Assembly (NCBI RefSeq): GCF_009905725.1
Contig: NZ_JAAAKV010000018.1
Location: 18,908-82,907 of the forward strand
Origin: Emticicia sp. CRIBPO
Lineage (GTDB): Bacteria; Bacteroidota; Bacteroidia; Cytophagales; Spirosomataceae
Length of the DNA stretch: 64,000 nucleotides
Reading direction: 5' to 3'
This document shows positions 51,237 through 59,879 of the stretch, in pieces; within the stretch, counting starts at the first letter, position 1, and the number at the start of each line of letters is the position of its first letter. The position numbers were made by a program, and so were the translations under genes. The notes under the pieces are model-generated. The model ran no database searches. It was given only the letters and a program-made list of their open reading frames with translations, and was not told the DNA's origin.

Positions 51237-52883
51237 TTATCCGATTTTTCTACCAGTGTTGATGACATTGACGCCGTTGAAACGGGTCGTTGAACTGCCA
51301 TGTGAAACGGCACTCACCTGTGAAGGTTGTCCTTTGCCGTCAAAGAATGAACCGAAGGTACGGTAGTCATCTTTGTCACAAATCTGTGCACAGGAATTCC
51401 AGAACTCCTGGGTATTAGACTGATAAGCGACGTCATCAATCATTTCGGATATCTGACCGTTTTTGATTTCGTAGAACAACTGGCCTCCGAACTGGAAGTT
51501 ATAACGCTGCTGGTCAATAGAGTAAGAACCTCTTCCGACAATGTAGATACCTTTTTCAACACCTTTGATCATGTCCTGAACGCTCAGTTTTTCTTTACCC
51601 GGCAACAACGAGATGTTCGGCATTCTCTGGAATTGAACAGAGTTCCAGTTGTCAGCATAGCAACAGCCGTGAGAAGCCGTTTCGCCAAGGATATTCACCT
51701 GGTCACGGGTAGCCTGATAATTCACAAGGATACCGTCTTTGATGATGTCCCACTGCTTACAAGGCACACCTTCGTCATCATAACCAACGGCACCGAGCGT
51801 ATGAGGCTGGGTTTTGTCTGCCACGATATTGACTTCCTTACTACCATAATTAAAGGCCTTGGTTTTCCACTTATCCAGGGTAGCAAAGCTGGTTCCTGCA
51901 TAGTTGGCTTCATAACCCAGTACCCTGTCCAGCTCAGTAGGGTGTCCTACCGACTCGTGGATGGTCAGACCCAGGTGGTTAGGATCAAGTACCAGGTCAT
52001 ATTTACCGGCTTGTACCGATTTGGCGGTCAGTTTTTCTTTGGCTTGTTTCGCCGCGAAAATCACGTCTTCCACCATATCATAAGAGTTGCGGTAGCCTAC
52101 CAGCCCGTTGGGTCCGGCAATTTTTTCGCTGGCCAGGCCGTCAAGGTATTCATAGCCCATACCCATCGGTGAACTGATGGCGTCACGGGTTTTGAATTTA
52201 CCGGCGGCTTTATCTATAGCCGTTACAGTGAAAGTCGGCCAGATGCGGTGTACGTCCTGGTCTATATAAGAGCCGTCTGTTGAGGCGAAATATTTCTGTT
52301 CGTTAACAAAAAACATATTGGAAGTCACAAAACCTGCTCCGTTTTTAAGAGCTTCGCTGTTGACTTTCAAAAGCAGGTCGATCTTATCCTGTACAGGGAT
52401 TTCGAACGCATTTTTTTTGATCGGGGTGTTCCATACTACTTCTCCCACACCTTTCTGCGGAGCTAACACCACAGGTTCGGTCTGGATTTTGGAATTGGCT
52501 TTGGCGATCGCTACTGCGGTTTCAGCACATTTGGCGATTCCGGCGGTGCTTACATCACTGGTGGCAGCAAATCCCCAGGTTCCGTTGACGATCACCCTGA
52601 TACCCACACCATAAGATTCGGCGTTGACGATGTTCTGGACGTTTTTTTCACGGGTAAATAAGAATTGCTGAAGATACCGGCCAATTCTGACATCAGTATA
52701 AGTAGCCCCTTTTGATCTGGCGGCGTTGAGAGCAACGTCAGCCATTTTTTTCTTTTGAGCGGCGTCGGCGGCAGGCTCAAGCAATCTTTCGACTGAAACG
52801 CTGTTACCGAGGACGGGAATTGATGCACCCATCATAGCCCCCAGGCCCATACCCGACAATTGGATAAAATCCCTTCTTTTCAT
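51237..52883 (-). CDS. TldD family metalloprotease with Tat signal (copy 2)
   Basis: 548 aa, paralogue of the 48113 gene. Tat-type start MKRRDFIQLSGMGLGAMMG; zinc motif HESVGH near residue 307; EKNVQNIVNAESYGVGIRVI and QFQRMPNISL blocks as in copy 1. First gene of its operon. The tandem arrangement D-E-D-E indicates duplication of a two-gene unit; divergence is greatest near residues 200-260, which may reflect substrate choice. Confidence 0.92.
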   Translation of the reverse strand: MKRRDFIQLSGMGLGAMMGASIPVLGNSVSVERLLEPAADAAQKKKMADVALNAARSKGATYTDVRIGRYLQQFLFTREKNVQNIVNAESYGVGIRVIVNGTWGFAATSDVSTAGIAKCAETAVAIAKANSKIQTEPVVLAPQKGVGEVVWNTPIKKNAFEIPVQDKIDLLLKVNSEALKNGAGFVTSNMFFVNEQKYFASTDGSYIDQDVHRIWPTFTVTAIDKAAGKFKTRDAISSPMGMGYEYLDGLASEKIAGPNGLVGYRNSYDMVEDVIFAAKQAKEKLTAKSVQAGKYDLVLDPNHLGLTIHESVGHPTELDRVLGYEANYAGTSFATLDKWKTKAFNYGSKEVNIVADKTQPHTLGAVGYDDEGVPCKQWDIIKDGILVNYQATRDQVNILGETASHGCCYADNWNSVQFQRMPNISLLPGKEKLSVQDMIKGVEKGIYIVGRGSYSIDQQRYNFQFGGQLFYEIKNGQISEMIDDVAYQSNTQEFWNSCAQICDKDDYRTFGSFFDGKGQPSQVSAVSHGSSTTRFNGVNVINTGRKIG

Positions 52884-53048
52884 GTTTGAGGTCGTTGATT
52901 GAAGTTAAAAAATAAATAATAGTTTTACACAAATTTTACCTCGCGGTAATGTGCCGCTAAAATTAGAAAAAAACAGTTAAGTTGGTGTTCCAATCTTATG
53001 ATTTTTTAAAAATGTGTAGACTATCCCCCGTTTTCGGAAGCTAAAAAG

Positions 53049-53396
53049 TCATAAGCCCAGCTCCTTTTTTATTTTGGCGGGCAATTTCGAAGATATCAAC
53101 CTGTAAGAGTCATTTATTGCTTTTTCCCACTCATTCGCAGTCAATCTTTTGATGTCATCTGTATACACCCATTTGTGCCGGGCCAGGTAGGGGGCGGGGA
53201 TAAAGCCCTCTCTGGCACACCATGACTCAAAATCTTCATCATTTACCTTGAAAGAGGCACTGCAGGGAGTGCCGTCAAGCGAAGCGACCAGGAACATTTT
53301 GCCACCGATACAAAAGCATAGGTCATGTTCCCATTTGATATCTTCCGTGACACCATGGAGGGATTTGCACATCGTTTGCAGTTCTTCTAAATTCAT
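53049..53396 (-). CDS. MmcQ/YjbR family protein
   Basis: 115 aa with the family features: WEHDLCFCIGGKMFLVASLDG near residue 22, CAREGFIPAPYLARHKWVY near 65, and a C-terminal helix pair with INDSYRLISSKLPAKIKKE. It is a single-domain CyaY-like fold sometimes described as DNA-binding; the role is unknown. It is a single gene divergent from the CoA-transferase. Confidence 0.9.
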   Translation of the reverse strand: MNLEELQTMCKSLHGVTEDIKWEHDLCFCIGGKMFLVASLDGTPCSASFKVNDEDFESWCAREGFIPAPYLARHKWVYTDDIKRLTANEWEKAINDSYRLISSKLPAKIKKELGL

Positions 53397-53470
53397 AGTA
53401 CAGTAATATGGGTTGAGTTTAATCAGCTGAAAACATGAATAAAATCATAAAAATGAGCATATTCGCCTGT

Positions 53471-53478
53471 TAATTTTG
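53471..53478 (+). promoter_or_regulatory. Candidate -7 element of the CoA-transferase gene
   Basis: TAATTTTG fits TAnnTTTG 18 nt before the TTG start codon; no -33 element is evident. Confidence 0.4.
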
Positions 53479-53495
53479 CTCAAAAATAAGAAACA

Positions 53496-54779
53496 TTGGA
53501 AAATCTCAACTATACCACCGCAGAAGATGCTGTTAATGTCATTAAATCCGGCAACAGAGTCTTTTTACATGGCAGTGCTGCCACACCCATTCATATTATC
53601 AAGGCCCTTCAGAACAGACACGAAGAACTCCGCAACGTAGAACTGGTCAGCATCACGAGTCTCGGAGATGTCAATTTCAGTGACTCTAAATATGATAACA
53701 GCTTTTATATCAACTCCTTATTTGTGTCAGCCAACACCCGTAAGGCCGTTAACAGCGGTCATGGCGACTATATCCCGATTTTCCTGAGCCAGATTCCTCA
53801 GTTGTTCAGAACCACGAATTTCCCGATTGATGTGGCAATTATTCACGTTTCACCTCCTGACAGTCACGGTTATTGCTCTCTGGGGACATCCGTTGATATT
53901 GCCAAAGTAGCCATTGAAGTGGCCGGGCATGTTATTGCCCAGGTGAATCCGAAGATGCCGCGTACGCATGGCGACAGTTTTGTGCATGTCAGCCAGATCA
54001 ACAGCATGGTGTGGCACGAAGCTGAATTGCCGGAGCTGGATTATTCTGCCGGAGCTACCGATGCTATCAAACAGATAGGAAGGAATATTGCAGAGCTGAT
54101 TGACGACGGAGCTACCCTCCAGCTTGGCATCGGCACCATCCCTGATCAGGTATTGAAAAACCTCACGGGGCATAAAGACCTTGGTTTGCATACAGAGATG
54201 CTCTCTGACGGGGTGATCCCTTTGCTGGAAAGTGGTGTGATCAATAATAAGCTGAAGAAACTCAACCGGGGCAAGTCGGTCACGGCATTTATGGCCGGAA
54301 CACGAAAATTGTATGATTTTGTAGATGATAATCCTTCTGTTGAGGTTCTGAAGATCAATTATGTTAACGATACCAGCATCATCAGGCAAAACCCGAACAT
54401 GATAGCGATTAACAGTGCCATAGAAATCGACCTGACAGGCCAGGTTTGTGCCGATTCTATCGGTACTTACCAGTATTCAGGCATCGGCGGGCAGATGGAT
54501 TTTATCCGCGGGGCGTCGCTTTCTGCCGGAGGGAAACCCATCATTGCTTTGCCGTCTGTTACGGCTAAAGGCATTTCACGAATCACTCCTTTTCTGAAGG
54601 AAGGTGCCGGAGTGGTTACTACTCGCGGGCATGTCCACTGGATCATCACAGAGTTTGGAACAGTTAATTTATTCGGCCTGAACATGAGACAAAGAGCCAA
54701 AGCCCTGATCAGTATTGCCCATCCTGAGCATCGTGGGGCTTTGGAAAAGAGTTTTTACGAGAGGTTTGGAGGCAATTAA
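53496..54779 (+). CDS. Acetyl-CoA hydrolase/4-hydroxybutyrate CoA-transferase family enzyme
   Basis: 427 aa. Family blocks: PIHIIKALQNRH near residue 25, HVSPPDSHGYCSLG near 117, LQLGIGTIPDQVL near 208, HTEMLSDGV near 232 (its Glu is the likely covalent CoA-ester residue) and GHVHWIITEFGTVNLFGLNMRQRA near the C-terminus. It transfers CoA between acetate and another acid such as butyrate or 4-hydroxybutyrate. TTG at 53496 is the only usable start, because an in-frame TAA lies 9 bp upstream and the family N-terminus begins here. It is a single gene. Confidence 0.92.
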   Translation: MENLNYTTAEDAVNVIKSGNRVFLHGSAATPIHIIKALQNRHEELRNVELVSITSLGDVNFSDSKYDNSFYINSLFVSANTRKAVNSGHGDYIPIFLSQIPQLFRTTNFPIDVAIIHVSPPDSHGYCSLGTSVDIAKVAIEVAGHVIAQVNPKMPRTHGDSFVHVSQINSMVWHEAELPELDYSAGATDAIKQIGRNIAELIDDGATLQLGIGTIPDQVLKNLTGHKDLGLHTEMLSDGVIPLLESGVINNKLKKLNRGKSVTAFMAGTRKLYDFVDDNPSVEVLKINYVNDTSIIRQNPNMIAINSAIEIDLTGQVCADSIGTYQYSGIGGQMDFIRGASLSAGGKPIIALPSVTAKGISRITPFLKEGAGVVTTRGHVHWIITEFGTVNLFGLNMRQRAKALISIAHPEHRGALEKSFYERFGGN

Positions 54780-54904
54780 TGAGTCAATTTTGAATGATTC
54801 ACTGATTGAATGGATCAGATTTATATGTTTTAAATCTGATCCTGAATTTCTTACCTGATGCATATTTGTAAAATCACACAAAATCTTTAAATAGTAAAAT
54901 TTTC

Positions 54905-54936
54905 TTTGTTTACTCCTTTTTAATTCAATTACTTTG
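54905..54936 (+). promoter_or_regulatory. Promoter of the sigma-FecR-receptor locus
   Basis: TTTG (54905-54908), exactly 20 nt, TTACTTTG (54929-54936): a Bacteroidota promoter with one mismatch, 24 nt before the sigma factor ATG. Confidence 0.65.
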
Positions 54937-54960
54937 CAGGGACTCTATTGAAGTATTACC

Positions 54961-55548
54961 ATGGAACCTGCCTCTGACCAAAATCTTAACCTTGACGAAT
55001 TATCGCTTTGGAAAGCCTTCAAAGCAGGTGATGAGGTGGCTTTTGCGGAGATCTACCGGCTACATATTCAGGGGCTGCTTAATTACGGTAACAAAATTTC
55101 TCCGGACCGTCAACTGATACAGGATACCATCCATGATCTGTTTATTGAGCTTTGGAATAGCCGCCAGCGGTTAAACGATACTACTTCTGTTAAATTCTAT
55201 CTTTTCAGGGCCTTAAGAAACAAGATTTTCAGGGCCGGTCGACCTGAAATGTCATCAGAAGAGGACATGCTCCAGCTGACTGAGCCCTCCGCAGAATTCC
55301 TGATGATGGAAAATGAAATGGAATCCGACCGTATCGACCGCCTGAGAGCTGCTGTGTCCAGGTTATCCAAAAGACAGCAGGAAGCCATCAACCTACGCTA
55401 TTTTCATGATTTCAGCAATGATGAGGTCGCTTCGATGATGGGCCTTAATTACCAGTCTGCCTGTAAACTGATCTACTCCGGGCTTAAATTCCTCAAAGAA
55501 AATATTAAATTATTGATAATTATCCTGCTGTATTTCAGGGAGTTGTAA
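54961..55548 (+). CDS. ECF RNA polymerase sigma factor (FecI-like)
   Basis: 195 aa. Region 2 (residues about 22-85: FAEIYRLH ... DTIHDLFIELWNSR ... YLFRALRNK) and region 4 (about 130-180: LSKRQQEAINLRYFHDFSNDEVASMMGLNYQSACKLIY) are clear. A hydrophobic C-terminal tail (LLIIILLYFREL) is seen in many Bacteroidota FecI-type factors. It is followed by FecR and a TonB receptor with an STN domain, the classic trans-envelope signalling arrangement. Confidence 0.95.
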   Translation: MEPASDQNLNLDELSLWKAFKAGDEVAFAEIYRLHIQGLLNYGNKISPDRQLIQDTIHDLFIELWNSRQRLNDTTSVKFYLFRALRNKIFRAGRPEMSSEEDMLQLTEPSAEFLMMENEMESDRIDRLRAAVSRLSKRQQEAINLRYFHDFSNDEVASMMGLNYQSACKLIYSGLKFLKENIKLLIIILLYFREL

Positions 55549-55629
55549 ATTTTTATAAATATTTTCTGAAAATAATGGATTAAAAAGATCTGCTTTTGTC
55601 ATTTGGTAATAAAGAAACATATTACTGAA

Positions 55630-56712
55630 ATGGCAAAGGACTATTCGACATATGATGTAGAGGATTTCCTGGAAGACGAGTCTTTCAAAAGCTGGGTGCT
55701 TACCAAAGCCGGTAACGGACATTGGGAAAAAATTGTCGCTGGGCATCCGCATCAGCACCAGGTCATTTCAGACGCGGCAAAACTGATCCTGGATCTGAAA
55801 AAGGCAGAACAAACGCCTGAAGATGCTGAAACAGCCCGGCTTATCTGGAACAACATCAGAAAAGACATCCAGGCTCCGGCCCGAGTTGTGCCTTTCATGC
55901 CTAAAGTATTCAGGATTGCGGCTTCGATAGCGGTGATCCTGGGGTGCTGGTTTGGGTACCGGATTTTGAGAACAGACGGAATCTCCGGCAAAATTGTTTC
56001 TCAGAGTGAAGCTACACAGACCGTAGAGAAAAATACCAGCGAAAAAGTAAAACAAATCCACCTGGCGGATGGCAGTGTGATCAGCCTTCAACCCAACAGT
56101 ACATTAAGATACCCCAAAGATTTTAACGAAGAGACCAGGACGGTTTACCTGGAAGGAGAGGCCTTTTTTGACATCGCCAAAAATCCTGAGAAGCCTTTTG
56201 TAGTTTTTGCCAATGAAGTGGTGACGAAGGTACTTGGAACAAGTTTCAACATCAAAGCATTTGAACAGGACAAGGATATTACGGTGGCAGTTAAAACAGG
56301 CCGGGTGTCTGTTTTGTCCAAAAATGAATTCGATCAGTCGCGTGATCAGCAAAACCAGACTTTGTCCGGACTCATACTGACACCCAACCAGAAAGCGGTG
56401 TATCTTAAAAATGAAGAACAGTTGAAGAAAACGCTGGTGGAGCAACCGTCACTGATTACCACATCAACTGCAAAATCGTATGATTTTAACTTTGAAAACA
56501 AACCTGTGAACGAGGTATTCGATATCCTGTCGAAAGCTTACGGCGTTGAGATCATTTACGACGAAGACATTTTCAGAAGTTGCTCGCTTACCGTTGGCCT
56601 GGAAGACGAAGAACTTTTTGAAAAACTGAAAATCATTTGTAAAACCATCAATGCCTCTTACCAGGTGATCGATACCAAGGTGCTGATTTCAGGTAAGGGT
56701 TGTAAATTCTGA
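55630..56712 (+). CDS. FecR family anti-sigma factor
   Basis: 360 aa from ATG 55630 (a TTG at 55603 would add nine residues). Cytosolic N-terminal segment, one transmembrane helix (IAASIAVILGCWFGY, about residues 95-112), the FecR domain (ADGSVISLQPNSTLRYP ... GEAFFDIAKNPEKPF) and a C-terminal DUF4974 (YDFNFENKPVNEVFDILSKAYGVEI). It should hold the sigma factor until the receptor signals through its STN domain. It is on the same strand, 81 bp after the sigma gene. Confidence 0.95.
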   Translation: MAKDYSTYDVEDFLEDESFKSWVLTKAGNGHWEKIVAGHPHQHQVISDAAKLILDLKKAEQTPEDAETARLIWNNIRKDIQAPARVVPFMPKVFRIAASIAVILGCWFGYRILRTDGISGKIVSQSEATQTVEKNTSEKVKQIHLADGSVISLQPNSTLRYPKDFNEETRTVYLEGEAFFDIAKNPEKPFVVFANEVVTKVLGTSFNIKAFEQDKDITVAVKTGRVSVLSKNEFDQSRDQQNQTLSGLILTPNQKAVYLKNEEQLKKTLVEQPSLITTSTAKSYDFNFENKPVNEVFDILSKAYGVEIIYDEDIFRSCSLTVGLEDEELFEKLKIICKTINASYQVIDTKVLISGKGCKF

Positions 56713-56759
56713 GTATTTAACCCCAAAGTTTCTGATATGAAGTAAAACAGGACCAAAAA

Positions 56760-56825
56760 AAAGTCGGCAATGCTCGCAACATTACCGACTTTCCCGGTCA
56801 GCAATCCCTCGCAAGGATTTCCGGG
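56760..56825 (+). promoter_or_regulatory. Paired-hairpin leader of the TonB receptor gene
   Basis: Hairpin 1: AAAGTCGGCAATG / CATTACCGACTTT (one mismatch) with loop CTCGCAA. Hairpin 2 directly adjoins: CCCGG ... AATCC / GGATT-T-CCGGG, also with loop CTCGCAA. Neither has a T tract, so they look like a leader RNA element rather than a terminator, 48 nt before the receptor ATG. Confidence 0.6.
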
Positions 56826-56872
56826 TTTGATTTGCCAATTGAGATTATTAACTAACAAAACAATTCAAAACT

Positions 56873-59770
56873 ATGAAAAAAGATCGACAATTAGTCAAAA
56901 CATTGTTGACGATTATGAAAATTACCTTCCTCCCTTTATTTCTGATGATGCTGACTTTCGGGCTGAGTGTGGCCAAAGACAGTTATGGGCAGGAATTACT
57001 GAATAAACGTTTATCTATAGAGGTTAGGCGTGGGGAGTTCAGGGAAGTGCTGTCTAAGATAGAGAAAAATGCAGATGTGAAGTTTAGTTTTGTGCCCCAG
57101 CTGGTAGATTCCAAAGAGCGGATTTCTATTTCGGCGGAAGACGAAACCCTAGGAGAAATCCTGAATGGTGTATTCAAACCTTTGAGAATCACTTATGAGG
57201 TGTCGGGCAAGTACATTGTGCTGAGAAGGAGTAACCTGACAATGCTGAACGCTCCGGCCATGAGTTTTCCCAAATTTGTGATCCAGGACGTTAACATCAA
57301 AGGAAAGGTGACGGACTCAAAAGGAGAACCTGTGATCGGTGCTACGGTGATTCTTAATTACCAGAGCAGGAACCAGATCGTGGATAAAGACGGAGCATTT
57401 ACTTTTAATAATATCCCTGAAGGAACCTACACCCTGACTTTGACAAGTGTAGGATATAAAAGCCTGAAGAAAGAAATTACCGTGAAAGGCCCTGAGGTGC
57501 AGATAGACCTGTTGATGCAGGAGGATAACCTTCAACTGGAGCAGGTGGTGGTGACTTCAAGCGGTTCGGCGAAGAAGAAAATTGAGTCAAGTGTGGCTAT
57601 TTCGACCATCTCTGCCAAACAACTGAGTCAGAGACCACCGTTGAATAGTACAGACATGTTAAAAGCAATTCCAGGTCTTTCAGTAGAAAGCAGTGGCGGT
57701 GATGGCCCGGGTAGTGTGCGTGTAAGGGGTTTACCTGGCGGAGGTTATGTGTTTATGGGCGTGATGGAAGACGGTCTGCCTGTTTTACCTACCGGCTACA
57801 GCACCAGCCCCTCTGCTGATCAGTATTATAAAGTAGATCTGACCGTAAAGACCGTGGAAGCTATCCGTGGAGGTCATGCGGCGGTGATCCTGGCCAACAC
57901 ACCGGGAGCATTGATCAACGTGTTGTCTAACACAGGAGGAGCCAAATTCGGAGGAAAAGTGAAATATACCCGTGGTTTGTCCCAAAATGCCAACAGGTTT
58001 GACCTTAATTTGGGAGGGCCTTTGAGTGAAAAAGTGAAGTTCAATGTAGGAGGATTTTACAGGGCTGACGACGGTATCCGTCCGCCATCGTACCGTGCGA
58101 ACGAAGGAGGACAAATCAAAGCCAATCTTACCTACCAGTTTAAACCGAATTCCTACATCAGGTTTTACGGGAAATACCTGAACGATAAAACGGCCTGGCT
58201 GGTACCTTCTTACTATAGCTACGACGGAACAGGGCAGGGGAAAGCCTTGCCTGATTTTGACCTGCTGAAAGAAATACTGGCTACCAGAGACACGAAGTTT
58301 TCACTCACCAGTCCTGACGGCAAAAACATGAACTTTGATTTTTCAGACGGCGTGCACCTGAAGTCGCTGGCCGGAGGAATTGAGCTGAAACATGTGACCA
58401 AAAACGAATGGAGTTTTAAAAATAACCTGAGATTCCAGAGTACAAAGAGCAGCTTTACCGGATCGATCGTCACAGCAGCGACAGCTTATAAAGCCAATGT
58501 GAAGTATTATTATCTTGACGGACAGGAGCTAAGCAATCCTACCGGGTTTTATACGGGGCAGTCGCTTATAGGTACCACTTCTGAAGATAAGCAGTTCTCT
58601 GATTTCCTGGATATCAACAAACAGATAGGTAAAAATTCCCTTTCTTTCGGACTTGGCATTCACACTTACGATGTGTATATGTATTCATTGGGAGCTACCT
58701 TCAATACTGAAATCAAAAATCAGCCGAGGATCCTGAGAATTGCCAACAACACCGGAAATGGTTTTTCGGGAGTTAACATCGGTACTTTTATGGATGGTAT
58801 GACTACGATTTCTTCGGCGACGGTTTCGGATGAGATTGATTTCGGCAAACTGACTACGGATATCGGTATCAGGGCTGACAGGTTCCATGTAAAAGGCGAC
58901 AGGCTTCAGAACAGTACGCCGTTTACCAATAAAACCGCCTTTGACGAATCCAACTCTTATATGACGGCTTCGTTGGGACTTAATTATAAAATCAACGAAC
59001 AGCATGCCTTGTTCGAAAGAGCAACCAGCACCTACAGTGCCCTTAACATTTCCAATTATTCTGCTTTTAACTTTAATCCTGATAATATCAAAGACAGGAA
59101 AGTGTTTATGTCTGAGGCCGGATATAAGGTTAATACCTCCAAATTTGCCTTGTTCAGCTCATTGATCTATGCCAGGCTGAACAACATTGCCTCCAGTATG
59201 CTGATTCCGAATACGACAGACGGATTTATCAGTATCGCTACTTTTGCTTCAAGCCGTAACATCAGTGCAGAAGTGGAGGCCATTTATACGCCGAATAAAA
59301 ACCTGAATTTCAGACTTACGACCACCTTGCAGGATAGTAAGTACACCAAATATGAAGTGACCGCCCCGGCCAATGCCCGTCCGGACCTTGCCGGAAAACC
59401 CTACATCTGGTCTGGCAACCAGGCTGAGCGTGTACCTAATTATATCACCGAACTGTCGGCCAGTTATACCTACAAAATATTCGATGCTTTTGCCAGTTTC
59501 AGACGCATCGGTAAAAGATGGACTTCTCCGAGTAATGTTTACCGTCTTGACGGATACAATGAAGTTTCGGCCGGTTTAGATGTTAAAATCACCAAAGCCA
59601 TCGGACTGAGGGTATGGGCAGATAACCTGACCAACAGCCGCGGACTGACCGAAGGAAACATCCGTGGAGATCAGTTCCTGCTGAACGGAAACTTCGAAAA
59701 AGGTTCTCTTCAGATCGGCCGTGTCATCCTTCCGAGAAGCTTCTGGACCTCATTGACATTCGCTTTCTAA
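56873..59770 (+). CDS. STN-domain TonB-dependent outer-membrane receptor
   Basis: 965 aa. Signal peptide (LPLFLMMLTFGLSVAKDSYGQ) after a basic N-terminus; STN secretin/TonB short N-terminal domain (about 45-118); carboxypeptidase-regulatory-like domain (KGKVTDSKGEPVIGATV, about 143-225); plug (SSGSAKKKIESSVAIS ... LKAIPGLSVESSGGDGPGSVRVRG); and a beta barrel to the terminal Phe (RSFWTSLTFAF). It imports a substrate with TonB energy and signals to FecR through STN. No SusD partner follows; instead a PafA-type phosphatase does, which suggests a phosphorus-containing or metal-complex substrate. Confidence 0.93.
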   Translation: MKKDRQLVKTLLTIMKITFLPLFLMMLTFGLSVAKDSYGQELLNKRLSIEVRRGEFREVLSKIEKNADVKFSFVPQLVDSKERISISAEDETLGEILNGVFKPLRITYEVSGKYIVLRRSNLTMLNAPAMSFPKFVIQDVNIKGKVTDSKGEPVIGATVILNYQSRNQIVDKDGAFTFNNIPEGTYTLTLTSVGYKSLKKEITVKGPEVQIDLLMQEDNLQLEQVVVTSSGSAKKKIESSVAISTISAKQLSQRPPLNSTDMLKAIPGLSVESSGGDGPGSVRVRGLPGGGYVFMGVMEDGLPVLPTGYSTSPSADQYYKVDLTVKTVEAIRGGHAAVILANTPGALINVLSNTGGAKFGGKVKYTRGLSQNANRFDLNLGGPLSEKVKFNVGGFYRADDGIRPPSYRANEGGQIKANLTYQFKPNSYIRFYGKYLNDKTAWLVPSYYSYDGTGQGKALPDFDLLKEILATRDTKFSLTSPDGKNMNFDFSDGVHLKSLAGGIELKHVTKNEWSFKNNLRFQSTKSSFTGSIVTAATAYKANVKYYYLDGQELSNPTGFYTGQSLIGTTSEDKQFSDFLDINKQIGKNSLSFGLGIHTYDVYMYSLGATFNTEIKNQPRILRIANNTGNGFSGVNIGTFMDGMTTISSATVSDEIDFGKLTTDIGIRADRFHVKGDRLQNSTPFTNKTAFDESNSYMTASLGLNYKINEQHALFERATSTYSALNISNYSAFNFNPDNIKDRKVFMSEAGYKVNTSKFALFSSLIYARLNNIASSMLIPNTTDGFISIATFASSRNISAEVEAIYTPNKNLNFRLTTTLQDSKYTKYEVTAPANARPDLAGKPYIWSGNQAERVPNYITELSASYTYKIFDAFASFRRIGKRWTSPSNVYRLDGYNEVSAGLDVKITKAIGLRVWADNLTNSRGLTEGNIRGDQFLLNGNFEKGSLQIGRVILPRSFWTSLTFAF

Positions 59771-59786
59771 AAACTCATTCAAATGG

Positions 59787-59859
59787 GATTGCACTTGTGC
59801 AATCCTCGGGCCTTCAGACCCAAAACCATTCATCATTGCCCCGGCCTGAAGGCCGGGGC
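59787..59859. repeat. Two strong palindromes between receptor and phosphatase genes
   Basis: GGATTGCAC-TT-GTGCAATCC (59787-59806) and GCCCCGGCCT-GA-AGGCCGGGGC (59838-59859), with an imperfect copy of the second between them. They may terminate or attenuate transcription, or be mobile intergenic repeats; no T tract follows. Confidence 0.7.
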
Positions 59860-59879
59860 CTATTTAAATTTAAAGAATT

